Below the pieces are notes generated by a model. That model was given only the letters and a program-made list of their open reading frames with translations, ran no database searches and was not told where the DNA came from. Both the position numbers and the translations under genes were made by a program. From Actinacidiphila alni (GTDB taxonomy: Bacteria > Actinomycetota > Actinomycetes > Streptomycetales > Streptomycetaceae), in the NCBI RefSeq assembly GCF_900112845.1, contig NZ_FONG01000006.1, positions 248,001-312,000 of the forward strand: a stretch of 64,000 bases of DNA, written 5' to 3'. This document shows, one piece after another, positions 7,127 to 15,302 of the stretch (positions are counted from its first letter, which is position 1; the number at the start of each line of letters is the position of its first letter).

Positions 7127-10100
7127 ATGGAGATTCATCTCCTGGGCGCGATCGGACTGTCGGCGAACGGAACGGTCCTGCCGCTCGGTTCCGACCGCGA
7201 ACGCTGCCTGCTCGCATCGCTGGCCCTCGACGTCGGCCGACCGGTCGCCCGGGACGTGCTGGCCGCCCGATTATGGGACGACGAACCTCCCGAACGTGCC
7301 CGCGCGAATCTGCACACCTACATCTCCCGGCTTCGACGCGTCATCCGGGAGTCCGCCGCCGCGACCGGGCAGCGGCCCGAGGCGGCCATCTCGCTGCGGG
7401 CGCACTCGTACACCCTGGACGCCGAGCCGGAGATCATCGACTGGCACCGCTACTTGCGGCTGGCGGACGAGGCCAGAGCAGCCGCCGAATCCGCTGCGGG
7501 GGCCCCGGACGAGCCGGACCGGGACCGGGCGGCCCACAAAGAGGCCGCCGCCCTCGCCCTGTTCAAGCAGGCGGACGGACTGTGGTCGGGCGAGGCGCTG
7601 TCGGGGCTGCCCGGCGTCTGGGCCCAGGCCGCCCGGACGTCCATGGCGGAGCGGCGGCTGACGGCGACGCACGCTCGCGTCGAACTCCTCATGAGACAGC
7701 GGCAGTTCGCCGACGCGGTGTCCGAACTGACCGAGCTGTCCGAACTCCACCCGATGGACGAGACCCTGACCAGGCACCTGATGGTGGCGCTGTACGGATC
7801 CGGCAGGCACGCCGACGCGCTCGCGGTCTACCAGCGGGTCAGACGGCTGCTCAGGGACCGGCTCGGCACCGACCCGGGAGAACGGCTCGCCCATACCCAT
7901 GGACTGGTCCTCCGTCAGGTCCCGCTGACCGACCTCGTGCCGGGCCTGCGGCCCGAGGCACCGAGCGGCCCCTCGCCGAGCGCGCCCGGTCCCCGCAATC
8001 TCCCGCGCCGCCAGCGGCTGGTCGGCCGTACCAGTGAACTGGGCCGTCTGCTGGCGGAGAGCACCGGCGGCTCCGCGGGACCGGTCATCACCATCGAGGC
8101 CATCTCCGGCATGGCGGGGGTCGGCAAGAGCACGCTCGCGCTGCACGCCGCGTACCGCCTCGGCGACCGCTTCCCGGACGCCCAGATCTTCATCGACCTC
8201 CACGCCCACTCCGTCACCCGGGCGCCGCTCACCCCCGCCGCCGGCCTGGTCGCCCTGTTGCGCGCCTTCGGCATACCGCCCACCGGGATTCCGCACGATC
8301 TCCAGGAACGCACCGCCTTGTGGCGCACCGTTCTCACCGGAAAACGCGCGGTGATCGTCCTCGACGACGCGCAGAATTCGGAGCAGGTCGCGCCGCTTCT
8401 CCCGGACGACAGCGACTCCCTCATCCTGATCACCAGCAGGCGCCGGCTCACCGAACTCCCTTCCGCACGACCGGTGTTCGTGGATGTTCTGCCGCTCGAC
8501 GACGCGGTCGACCTGTTTCGCAGACTGGTGGGAACGGAACGCGCGGGCGATACCGACAAGATCAAGGCGGTGGTCGAACGGTGTGCGCTGCTCCCGCTCG
8601 CCGTGGAAATCGTGGCCAGCCGTTTCAAGGCGCGCCCCTCCTGGAATCTCGATCACCTTCTCGAACGCCTGTCACGCGAACCGGGCCGGCTCCGTGAAAT
8701 CCGGGACGGCCACCAGGAGATGGCGGCCGCCTTCGAGATGTCGTACAACGCGTTGACCACACCCCAGCGGGCCGCCTTCCGCCGGCTCAGCCTCCACCCC
8801 GGTCCCGACTTCGGCGCACACGCCGCCGCCTCGATCATCGGCGAGCCGCTCGACCGCACGGAGCGGTTGATCGAGGACCTGCTCGACTGCCACCTCCTGC
8901 AGGAGCCCCGGGCGAACCGCTACCGCTTCCACGACCTGCTGGCCGAGTACGCCATGCTGCTGGCCGAGTCCGAGGGCCGGGCGAACACCGACGCGTTCCT
9001 CCGCCTCGTGGAGCACGCCCTGCGGACCGCCGACAGCGCCGACCGGTGGCTGCGCCCGCACCGCTCCCGCCTCGACCTGCCCGCCCCCGCGCGGGACGTG
9101 TGCACCCCGGCCTTCGCGGACGCCGACGAAGCACACGCCTGGGTCGTCGAGGAGATGGAGTGCCTGCTCGCCGTGGAGCAGCGGGCGCGACGGCTGGGCC
9201 ACACCGCGGAGGCGGCCTGGCTGGCGCACGTCCTGGCGGAGTTCGCCGACTCCGAGGGCTACTGGCCCGAGGCGGTCGACATGCACCGCGCCGCGGCCGA
9301 CCACTGGCACACCGCGGCGTCACCGCACGCCGAAGCCTGGGCGCTGCTCGCGCTGGCCGGTGTCCATGCCCGGGCCTCGCGCTATCCGCTGTCCGCGGAG
9401 GCCGCGGAGCACGCCCTGGCGCTCGCCCGCGCCTGCTCCGACAGGCCGAGCACCGCGGAGGCGCTCAATCAGCTCGGCGTGCTGCACTGGCACGTGAGCG
9501 AATACGACGCGGCGGTCACGATCCTCAAAGAGGCGCTCGCGCTCCGTGGCGACGACCCGTGGAACCGCGCCCGGACCTTCAACAATATGGCGATCACATA
9601 TCTCCACATGGGCGACCACAAAAACGCGCTGGATTCCTTCTCCCGGGCCTCGCACGACCTGCACCTGTCGGGCGACCGCCGCCTTGAAGGAAAATTACTG
9701 AGCAATATGGGAGATCTGCACCGCCGGGCCGGCGCCACCGAATCCGCGCGTTCGGCATATCAAGAAGCACTCGCCCTGAGCGCCGATTCCGGAAGCGAGA
9801 ACGACCGCGCCGTCATCCGTATGAACATCGCCGGCACGATGCGGATTCCCGCCGAATTAGACACGGCCGTGGAATTCTACGCGTCGTCGCTCGCCGTATT
9901 CCGCCGACTCGGTGACCGGAAGAACGAGACGAGCGCGCTCAACGGCCTGGGAACGGTGTACCGGACGGCGGGCCGTCACACGGAGGCGGCGATCCATCAC
10001 GACGCCGCACTGCGCCTGGCGCGCGAGCTGGGAGTGGGCGACGACGAGGCCGCCGCCCTCCGCGGCCTCGGGCTCGCCGCTGCCGCGGCGGGCCAGTACG

Positions 10101-10354
10101 ACCGGGCCCGTGCGCACCTGGAAGAGGCTGCCGCGCTGGCCCTGCGGATCGGCGTCCCGGAGGAAGAGGCGCTCGCCTGCGAGGCGCTCGCGCAGCTCCT
10201 GCACGACGAGGGCCGTCAGGAAGAGGCCCGGGGTCTGTGGCAGCGGGCGCTCACCCTCTTCGAGCCGTTCAACAATGTTGCAGCGGAAAGAATCTGGGAA
10301 CGCGTGATCGAATTTGATCAGAATCGGTCGCGCGCGTGGCGGCGAGAAGCGTAG
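7127..10354 (+). CDS. AfsR-like SARP-NB-ARC-TPR transcriptional regulator
   Basis: This 1075-residue protein has the AfsR architecture. A winged-helix SARP domain (residues 1-90) is followed by the bacterial transcriptional activation domain (about 100-260, ending near GTDPGERLAHTHGLVLRQ). The NB-ARC ATPase has Walker A GMAGVGKST near residue 327, Walker B AVIVLDDAQ near 409, sensor ILITSRRRL and GLPL-like LLPLAVEIV. The remainder, from about residue 640, is a long TPR array (GDHKNALDSFSRASHDL, GRHTEAAIHHDAALRLAREL and others). GGAGGGGCAGCG precedes the ATG. Three TTA codons lie in frame at 7271-7273, 9695-9697 and 9857-9859, so expression is probably bldA-dependent. Part of the TPR region (about 9580-9870) is richer in A/T-ending codons than its neighbours. 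Targets are unknown. No biosynthetic cluster is visible, and the nearest downstream gene is a secreted micropeptide. Confidence 0.93.
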   Translation: MEIHLLGAIGLSANGTVLPLGSDRERCLLASLALDVGRPVARDVLAARLWDDEPPERARANLHTYISRLRRVIRESAAATGQRPEAAISLRAHSYTLDAEPEIIDWHRYLRLADEARAAAESAAGAPDEPDRDRAAHKEAAALALFKQADGLWSGEALSGLPGVWAQAARTSMAERRLTATHARVELLMRQRQFADAVSELTELSELHPMDETLTRHLMVALYGSGRHADALAVYQRVRRLLRDRLGTDPGERLAHTHGLVLRQVPLTDLVPGLRPEAPSGPSPSAPGPRNLPRRQRLVGRTSELGRLLAESTGGSAGPVITIEAISGMAGVGKSTLALHAAYRLGDRFPDAQIFIDLHAHSVTRAPLTPAAGLVALLRAFGIPPTGIPHDLQERTALWRTVLTGKRAVIVLDDAQNSEQVAPLLPDDSDSLILITSRRRLTELPSARPVFVDVLPLDDAVDLFRRLVGTERAGDTDKIKAVVERCALLPLAVEIVASRFKARPSWNLDHLLERLSREPGRLREIRDGHQEMAAAFEMSYNALTTPQRAAFRRLSLHPGPDFGAHAAASIIGEPLDRTERLIEDLLDCHLLQEPRANRYRFHDLLAEYAMLLAESEGRANTDAFLRLVEHALRTADSADRWLRPHRSRLDLPAPARDVCTPAFADADEAHAWVVEEMECLLAVEQRARRLGHTAEAAWLAHVLAEFADSEGYWPEAVDMHRAAADHWHTAASPHAEAWALLALAGVHARASRYPLSAEAAEHALALARACSDRPSTAEALNQLGVLHWHVSEYDAAVTILKEALALRGDDPWNRARTFNNMAITYLHMGDHKNALDSFSRASHDLHLSGDRRLEGKLLSNMGDLHRRAGATESARSAYQEALALSADSGSENDRAVIRMNIAGTMRIPAELDTAVEFYASSLAVFRRLGDRKNETSALNGLGTVYRTAGRHTEAAIHHDAALRLARELGVGDDEAAALRGLGLAAAAAGQYDRARAHLEEAAALALRIGVPEEEALACEALAQLLHDEGRQEEARGLWQRALTLFEPFNNVAAERIWERVIEFDQNRSRAWRREA

Positions 10355-10392
10355 CGGCGACGCCGTACACCCCCTCCACACCCCCGTCGAAT

Positions 10393-10406
10393 TTGGCATA
10401 TGCCAA
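10393..10406. promoter_or_regulatory. 14-bp perfect palindrome upstream of micropeptide gene
   Basis: TTGGCATATGCCAA reads identically on both strands. It lies about 85 bp before the micropeptide ATG, in the 138-bp gap after the SARP gene. A perfect A/T-centred palindrome is unusual in this GC-rich background and suits a dimeric repressor or activator. Confidence 0.45.
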
Positions 10407-10423
10407 TGATCAAGCAAGTCTCG

Positions 10424-10436
10424 ACGTGGTCCACGT
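10424..10436. promoter_or_regulatory. Second palindrome upstream of micropeptide gene
   Basis: ACGTGG and CCACGT are arranged around a single central T, 17 bp after the first palindrome and 56 bp before the micropeptide start. The two sites together suggest that the peptide gene has its own promoter with an operator, rather than being simple read-through from the SARP gene. Confidence 0.4.
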
Positions 10437-10492
10437 TCACCCGTAATGCTTCATCCCTTACCAACGAACTCGGGATTTGAGGCACAACACTT

Positions 10493-10639
10493 ATGCGGTA
10501 TACCATCGCCGCCATCGTCGTCGGCGTCGCCATATTCCTCGCGCCCGGACAAGCCCTGGCAGAGAATTCCGCGCCGCGGGCGGACCACGGCATCAGTCTC
10601 CAGGCATTCATGCATAAGCAGGTCTGCATGCCGATGTGA
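10493..10639 (+). CDS. Secreted 48-residue micropeptide next to SARP-NB-ARC-TPR regulator
   Basis: This short ORF starts at ATG 10493 with GAGG at 10479-10482, a spacing of 10 nt. The translation begins MRYTIAAIVVGVAIFLAPGQ and is followed by ALA and then a 25-residue tail. Residues 1-23 form a textbook Sec signal peptide: Arg at position 2, a hydrophobic core IAAIVVGVAIFL, a helix breaker PGQ, and an ALA cleavage site before ENSAP. The predicted mature peptide has one Cys (residue 45), one Lys and two His, and ends VCMPM. It has no TTA codon but uses the rare ATA. It lies 138 bp behind the SARP gene with two palindromes in its leader. No known peptide family is recognised. A role as an extracellular signal sensed by the neighbouring TPR protein is inference. 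Confidence 0.72.
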   Translation: MRYTIAAIVVGVAIFLAPGQALAENSAPRADHGISLQAFMHKQVCMPM

Positions 10640-10713
10640 ATCGGACCCGGTGTCCGCCCCGCGGGACGCGGGGCGGACGGCGACGTGCGGCGACCGGGAG
10701 AGCACGGGACGGA

Positions 10714-11448
10714 TCAGGTGTCCGAGACGATTCGGCCGTCGCGGAGTTCGAGGACGCGGTCGGCGAGGGCGAGGAGTTGGGCGTCGTGGGTGGCGACGAG
10801 GGCGGTGACGCCCTCGCTGCGGACGACGGCGCGCAGGAGTTCCATCACGGCGAGGCCGGTGTCGGCGTCGAGCTGGCCGGTGGGCTCGTCGGCGATGATC
10901 AGGACCGGGCGGTTGGCGAGGGCGCGGGCGATGGCGACGCGCTGCTGCTGGCCGCCGGACAGCTCGCCGGGGCGCTGGGCGGCGTGGTCGGCGAGGCCGA
11001 CCAGGGCGAGCAGGAGCTGGACCCGCTCCTCGCGCTCGCGCGGCGGGACCTTGCGCAGCCGCATGGGGACGCCGACGTTCTCCGCGGCGGTCAGGATCGG
11101 GATCAGGCCGAAGGACTGGAAGACGAAACCGATACGGTCGCGACGCATCGCGAGCAGGTCGTCGTCGCCGAGCCCGGCGAGGTCGGTGCCGTCCAGGGTG
11201 ATCCGGCCGCCGTCGGGGCTGTCGAGGCCGCCGACGAGGTTGAGGATGGTGGTCTTGCCGGAGCCGGAGCGGCCCTTGAGGGCGACCAGTTCGCCGCGCG
11301 GCACGGTGAAGGAGACCCCGCGCAGCGCGTGCACGGCGGTGTCGCCGCTGCCGTAGGTGCGGCGCAGATCCTCGACGACGACCATGTCGCCGGACGGCGG
11401 TCCGTCCGCGACCGCCGTCGCCGCGTGCCCCGTGGACTGCTCGCTCAT
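10714..11448 (-). CDS. ABC transporter ATP-binding protein (MacB/LolD type), orphaned
   Basis: This 244-residue ATPase has a Walker A GRSGSGKTT, Q-loop FVFQSFGLIP, signature LSGGQQQRVAIARA, Walker B VLIIADEPTG and H-loop LVATHD. The subfamily is that of LolD/MacB/FtsE-like exporters, whose partner is normally an FtsX-type permease. The ATG at 11446-11448 is preceded by GGGGAGGAAGC. No permease gene lies on either side. Immediately upstream, overlapping by ATGA, is only the tail of a second ATPase (11445-11720). The transporter operon therefore seems to have lost its permease, and the ATPase is either a leftover or serves a permease encoded elsewhere. Confidence 0.9.
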   Translation of the reverse strand: MSEQSTGHAATAVADGPPSGDMVVVEDLRRTYGSGDTAVHALRGVSFTVPRGELVALKGRSGSGKTTILNLVGGLDSPDGGRITLDGTDLAGLGDDDLLAMRRDRIGFVFQSFGLIPILTAAENVGVPMRLRKVPPREREERVQLLLALVGLADHAAQRPGELSGGQQQRVAIARALANRPVLIIADEPTGQLDADTGLAVMELLRAVVRSEGVTALVATHDAQLLALADRVLELRDGRIVSDT

Positions 11449-11720
11449 GCTTCCTCCCCGTCCTGGCCCGTGTCTCGGTCGGGCCGCACCCCGATGTGGT
11501 CGTCCTCCGCGGTGAGCCGCACGCGGCGGCGCAAACCGTAGCGTTCGGTGTACCCCTTCGGGAGCCGCAGCCGCCCCACCCGGTCGAGCACCGCGCACTC
11601 CTCGCCCGTGCCGGGCCCCGAGCCGTCCCCCGGCCGCGGCGCTTCGGTCGCCGTTCGGCCGTCGCGTATCCGTACGGTACGCCGGACCTGCCCGGAAACC
11701 AGCGGCCCCGTGGGTAACGA
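11445..11720 (-). pseudogene. C-terminal remnant of a second ABC ATPase
   Basis: The minus-strand frame ending in the ATGA overlap with the next gene is open for 92 codons back to a stop at 11721-11723. It encodes GPLVSGQVRRTVRIRDGRTA, the region that normally follows the H-loop of an ABC ATPase. It continues as VLDRVGRLRLPKGYTERYGL and ends with an acidic tail, the usual C-terminal extension of Streptomyces ABC ATPases paired with FtsX permeases. The Walker A, Q-loop, signature and Walker B are absent, and no homology continues beyond the stop. The likeliest history is deletion of the permease and most of this ATPase, with the breakpoint near 11715. Confidence 0.7.
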
Positions 11721-11823
11721 TCAGGACCGGCCGCGGGGCCGGCCGGAAACGCCGCGCGGCCCGGACCCGTCGGTACGGGTACGGGCCGCTGCGCCGTACG
11801 CGGTACGGCTCGGGCGCGACGCC

Positions 11824-12597
11824 TCAGTGCAGCTCGGTGATCTCCGGGCCGCGCCGCATCGGGTCGATGCCGTCGCCGAACTTCGACGGCTCGCCCTGCT
11901 CGGGGGCGGCGGCGCCGTCCGGCACCATCTGCGCGTCGTTCGGCAGCTTCAGCACGATCGGGTCGCGCGGCGCCATCGGGGTCTCGCCGCGCAGCACCAC
12001 GGTGTCGCGGAAGACGGACTCCAGCACGCCGGCCGCGGCGGGCTGCACCGCGCCCTGGCCGGAGATCACCCCGCGCAGGAACCAGCGCGGGCCGTCGCAG
12101 CCGATGAAGCGCACGAGCTGCACGCCATTGGTGCCGTCGGGGAGCTGGACAGGCACCTGGGCCCGCAGTTCCCAGCCGAGCGGCCCCTCGACCTCGTCGA
12201 CGATGCCGCCCTGCTGGGTGATGCCGGCGGCGATCTCCTCGCGGACCTCGCCCCAGATCCCTTCGGACTTGGGCGCGGCGAACGCCTGGAGCTGCACGGC
12301 GCTGTCCCGCAGCACCACGGTCGCGGCGACGATGGACTCGCCCGCCACCTCGACCCGCAGTTCCATTCCCTCGACTCCGGGCACGAACAGTCCGCCCAGG
12401 TCGACCCGGCCCTCGCCGGGCTCACTGACCTCGCTCACGTCCCACGGGCCGTCGGGCCTGGGGGCGGGCGGAAGGTTGTACCGGAGGGACTCTTCGGAGT
12501 CGTCCGACTCCGCGGCGTCCTCGGCCTGCTCGTCAGGGCCTGCGGCCTCGTCGAGCTCGTCGAGGTCGTCTTCGCGCTCCTTGCGACGACGGAACAC
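11824..12597 (-). CDS. DUF3710 family protein
   Basis: This 257-residue cytoplasmic protein has a charged, acidic N-terminal segment (FRRRKEREDDLDELDEAAGP and onward) and a globular DUF3710 domain with VPGVEGMELRVEV, IWGEVREEI and GPRWFLRGVISG. The function of the family is unknown; it is conserved in actinobacteria and commonly sits beside dut. I chose GTG 12597 because AAGGA precedes it at 8 nt; a GTG two codons upstream is possible. It lies 2 bp after the dut stop and is probably co-transcribed with it. Confidence 0.9.
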   Translation of the reverse strand: MFRRRKEREDDLDELDEAAGPDEQAEDAAESDDSEESLRYNLPPAPRPDGPWDVSEVSEPGEGRVDLGGLFVPGVEGMELRVEVAGESIVAATVVLRDSAVQLQAFAAPKSEGIWGEVREEIAAGITQQGGIVDEVEGPLGWELRAQVPVQLPDGTNGVQLVRFIGCDGPRWFLRGVISGQGAVQPAAAGVLESVFRDTVVLRGETPMAPRDPIVLKLPNDAQMVPDGAAAPEQGEPSKFGDGIDPMRRGPEITELH

Positions 12598-12599
12598 GG

Positions 12600-13130
12600 T
12601 CACTGTCCTTCCCGGTCTGCTACGACCGATGCGTATCCGTAGGTGGACGTGTCGGCCGACGGCGTCTCCACCGCGGCATGACCCCCCGTGGAGCCGAAGC
12701 CCCCCGCGGCCCTGGCAGAGCCGGGCAGCTCCGCCACTTCGTGGAAGCGGACCCGCTCGACCTGCTGGACGACCAGTTGGGCGATCCGGTCGCCCTTCTC
12801 GAAGCGCACGGGCTCGCGCGGATCGAGGTTGACGACGATCACCTTGATCTCTCCACGGTACCCGGCATCCACCGTTCCCGGGGCATTCACCATGGCCACA
12901 CCGCACCTGGCGGCCAGCCCGGAACGGGGGTGCACGAAGGCGGCGTAGCCGTCGGGGAGGGCGATCGAGATGCCGGTCGGCAGCACCGCCCGCTCCCCCG
13001 GCGCCAACTCGGCGGCCTGCGTCGTGATCAGGTCCGCGCCCGCGTCCCCGGGGTGCCCGTAGGACGGTACGGGGACGGACTCGTCGAGCCGCCGCAGCAG
13101 GACGTCGAGGGGCGGACGGACGGCGCTCAT
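12600..13130 (-). CDS. dut: dUTP diphosphatase (dUTPase)
   Basis: This 176-residue trimeric dUTPase hydrolyses dUTP to dUMP and pyrophosphate, keeping uracil out of DNA and supplying dTMP synthesis. The five conserved motifs are visible: DAGADL, PRSGLAA, NAPGTVDAGYRGE (catalytic Asp), KGDRIAQLV and the C-terminal GGFGSTGGH arm that closes over the substrate. The ATG at 13128-13130 overlaps the thioesterase stop by 4 bp. The C-terminal extension after the motif-5 arm is about 25 residues and looks unstructured. Confidence 0.97.
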   Translation of the reverse strand: MSAVRPPLDVLLRRLDESVPVPSYGHPGDAGADLITTQAAELAPGERAVLPTGISIALPDGYAAFVHPRSGLAARCGVAMVNAPGTVDAGYRGEIKVIVVNLDPREPVRFEKGDRIAQLVVQQVERVRFHEVAELPGSARAAGGFGSTGGHAAVETPSADTSTYGYASVVADREGQ

Positions 13131-13735
13131 GGATTCACCTCGAAGGCGCGGGCGACCTTGACCTGGTCGGGGTCCGACATGGCCGCGCGGATCTCCTCCG
13201 GGCGGCCGTTCTGCGTGAAGTGGTCGAGCTTGACCTCGATGAACAGCGCTTCCGCGCGGACCGCGACCGGCCCGTCGGGGCCGCCGATCCGGCCCTCGGC
13301 CGAGCTGTAGATCTTGCGCCCGGCGACCGCGGTGCAGCGCGCCGACAGGTACAGGACAGAACCGACGGGTACCGGGCGCAGGAAGTCGGACTCCAGCCGT
13401 CCGGTGACGGCGATGGCCCGCCGCAGCCAGTTCAGCGAGCCCAGCGTCTCGTCGAGCGCGGTGGCCAGCACGCCGCCGTGGGCGAGGCCGGGCGCGCCCT
13501 GGTGGGCGGGCTGCACGGTGAACTCGGCGGTGACGCTGACGCCCTCGTCGGCCCTGGCGGCGAGGTGCAGGCCGTGCGGCAGTCCCTCGCCGCAGCCGAA
13601 GCACTGGTCGTAGTGCGCCCCGAGCAGCTCGCCCGGCGCCGGGGCGTCGGGGTGCCGCGCGGGCGCGGTGGCGTCGGGCGGCGGCGTCAACGACGGCCGT
13701 CCGGCGCTCTCGGGTCGGTTGGTGGCTCCACTCAC
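13127..13735 (-). CDS. Hotdog-fold thioesterase (PaaI-like)
   Basis: This protein of about 202 residues has a Pro/Ala-rich N-terminal stretch of roughly 40 residues and a hotdog domain. The domain shows CFGCGEGLPHGLHL, then HQGAPGLAHGGVLATALDET, the typical PaaI/4HBT loop-helix with the catalytic acidic residue. It probably hydrolyses acyl-CoA thioesters, but the substrate cannot be read from the sequence. I chose GTG 13735 because the frame upstream is Arg-rich without domain content. It is the first gene of the thioesterase-dut-DUF3710 operon. Confidence 0.85.
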   Translation of the reverse strand: MSGATNRPESAGRPSLTPPPDATAPARHPDAPAPGELLGAHYDQCFGCGEGLPHGLHLAARADEGVSVTAEFTVQPAHQGAPGLAHGGVLATALDETLGSLNWLRRAIAVTGRLESDFLRPVPVGSVLYLSARCTAVAGRKIYSSAEGRIGGPDGPVAVRAEALFIEVKLDHFTQNGRPEEIRAAMSDPDQVKVARAFEVNP

Positions 13736-13848
13736 GCCGGAGACCCTACCCTTCCGCGGGATCCTTTCCCTGCCGGTGTCCGTTGCCTGTGCGGGTCCCC
13801 TCGCCACGTCCCCTCCCCGTGAACACCCCTGGTAGCACCGGAGCGCGC

Positions 13849-14742
13849 ATGTCCGCAGGAGTAGGCCAGTCCGTCGTCGTCACCGGAGCGGGCCGCGGCA
13901 TCGGCCGCGCGATCACGCTGGAGCTGGCGCATTCGGGCTTCGACGTGATCGGCACGGTACGCAGCGACGACGACGCGCGGGCGCTGCGCGCGGTGGTGGA
14001 CCGCAGCGGCGCCGCGGTGCGCACGGCGGTGCTCGACGTGGCCGATCCGACGTCCTGCGTACGGGCGTTCACCGAGATCGCCGGGATGACGGACGGCGGT
14101 CCGTGGGCGGTGGTGAACAACGCGGGCTTCGCGCAGCCGGGCGCGGTGGAGGACGTGGACGACGAGCAGGTGCGGCGCCAACTGGAGACCAATCTGGTGG
14201 CGCCGGCCCGGATCGCGCGGCTGGTGCTGCCGACGATGCGGGCCCGGCGGTCGGGCCGGATCGTCAATGTGTCGTCGATCGCGGGACGGGTGTCGCTGCC
14301 GATGCTCGGCTGGTACTGCGCGAGCAAGCGGGGTCTGGAGTCGGTGACGGACGCGCTGCGGATGGAGACCGCGCCCTTCGGCGTCCGGGTCTGCCTGGTC
14401 GAGCCCGGCTCGTACGACACGGGCATCTGGGAGACCGCCGCCAAGCTGCTGCCGGACGAGCGGACGTCGGCGTACCAGGAGCAGTATGCGGCGGCCGAGG
14501 ACGTGCTGCGGGGCAGCCGGGACCTGCCGGGGCCGCGCCCGGTGGCGCAGGCGGTGCGCCGGGCGCTGACCGCGCGCAATCCGCAGCCACGCTATCTGGT
14601 GGGGAACGCGGCGCGGTCCACGGCGGTGCTGGACGCGGTGGCGCCGACGGCCGCGTCGGACTGGGCGAAGCAGCTGGCCACCGGGCTGCGCCAGGCGCCG
14701 CCACGGGTGTCAAGGGCGCTGGCGCGCCTGCGCGGCAGGTAG
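13849..14742 (+). CDS. Short-chain dehydrogenase/reductase
   Basis: This 297-residue NAD(P)-dependent oxidoreductase of the classical SDR family has the cofactor motif TGAGRGIG, NNAG at the end of strand 4, a catalytic Ser in IVNVSSIAG and YCASK (the Tyr-x-x-x-Lys pair). The residue after strand 2 is Arg in TVRSDDD, which suggests NADP(H) preference. The C-terminal half resembles SDRs acting on lipids or retinoid-like substrates. The ATG at 13849 has GGAG 6 nt upstream. It is divergent from the thioesterase operon. Confidence 0.9.
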   Translation: MSAGVGQSVVVTGAGRGIGRAITLELAHSGFDVIGTVRSDDDARALRAVVDRSGAAVRTAVLDVADPTSCVRAFTEIAGMTDGGPWAVVNNAGFAQPGAVEDVDDEQVRRQLETNLVAPARIARLVLPTMRARRSGRIVNVSSIAGRVSLPMLGWYCASKRGLESVTDALRMETAPFGVRVCLVEPGSYDTGIWETAAKLLPDERTSAYQEQYAAAEDVLRGSRDLPGPRPVAQAVRRALTARNPQPRYLVGNAARSTAVLDAVAPTAASDWAKQLATGLRQAPPRVSRALARLRGR

Positions 14743-14779
14743 CGGCGGCGCGCGCAGCGGCGCATGGCAGTCTGGTGCC

Positions 14780-15277
14780 ATGTCTGGTGCAATGTCTGGC
14801 GCGCCGTCGGGCGCAACGTCCAGCGCGACACAGCCGTACGACGAACGCCTCACCGTGCCGCGCTCCTGGTGGTTCCTCGCCTTCGGCGTGGGGGTGGCGA
14901 TGGCGCTGATCATGTTCCCCTTCGGCCCGCTGCCGATGCTCGCGGGGCTGGCCGGCGGCACGGCCGTGGCCATGATGGCGGTCAGCTCCTACGGCTCCGC
15001 GCGGATCCGGGTGGTGGCGGGCTCGCTGGTGGCGGGGAAGGCCCGTATCCCGGCGACGGCGCTGGGCGAGGCCACGGTGCTGGACCCGGCGGAGACGGTC
15101 GCCTGGCGCTCGCACAAGGCGGATCCGCGGGCGTACATGCTGATGCGCTCGTACGTGCCGACGGCGCTGAAGGTCGACGTGACCGATCCGCAGGACCCGA
15201 CGCCGTACGTCTATCTGTCGACGCGTTCGCCGAAGCGGCTGGCGGAGGCGCTGGCGGCGGTGCGGACGGCGCCGTAG
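14780..15277 (+). CDS. DUF3093 membrane protein
   Basis: This 165-residue protein has two adjacent hydrophobic helices (WWFLAFGVGVAMALIMFPFG and MLAGLAGGTAVAMMAV) followed by a cytoplasmic beta-rich domain with TVAWRSHKADPRAYMLMRSY and VYLSTRSPKRLAEAL, the DUF3093 signature. Its function is unknown, although the fold resembles a PH-like domain and it is widely conserved next to dut in Streptomyces. Two ATG starts are possible (14780 or 14792); neither has a strong ribosome binding site. Confidence 0.88.
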   Translation: MSGAMSGAPSGATSSATQPYDERLTVPRSWWFLAFGVGVAMALIMFPFGPLPMLAGLAGGTAVAMMAVSSYGSARIRVVAGSLVAGKARIPATALGEATVLDPAETVAWRSHKADPRAYMLMRSYVPTALKVDVTDPQDPTPYVYLSTRSPKRLAEALAAVRTAP

Positions 15278-15302
15278 CGGCGGGCCGGGTGCCCGGGGGC
15301 GC

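Noticed and set aside
10387..10427. Possible SARP heptamer repeats (TCGA-containing) before the micropeptide gene
   Set aside because: TCGAATT and TCGACGT are spaced 34 bp, not a multiple of 11, and no third copy is present. The evidence is too weak to call a SARP box.
10446..10808. Plus-strand ORF of 120 codons overlapping the micropeptide gene
   Set aside because: No ribosome binding site, Ser/Arg-rich composition, and it runs into the convergent ATPase. The 48-codon frame has the signal peptide and spacing.
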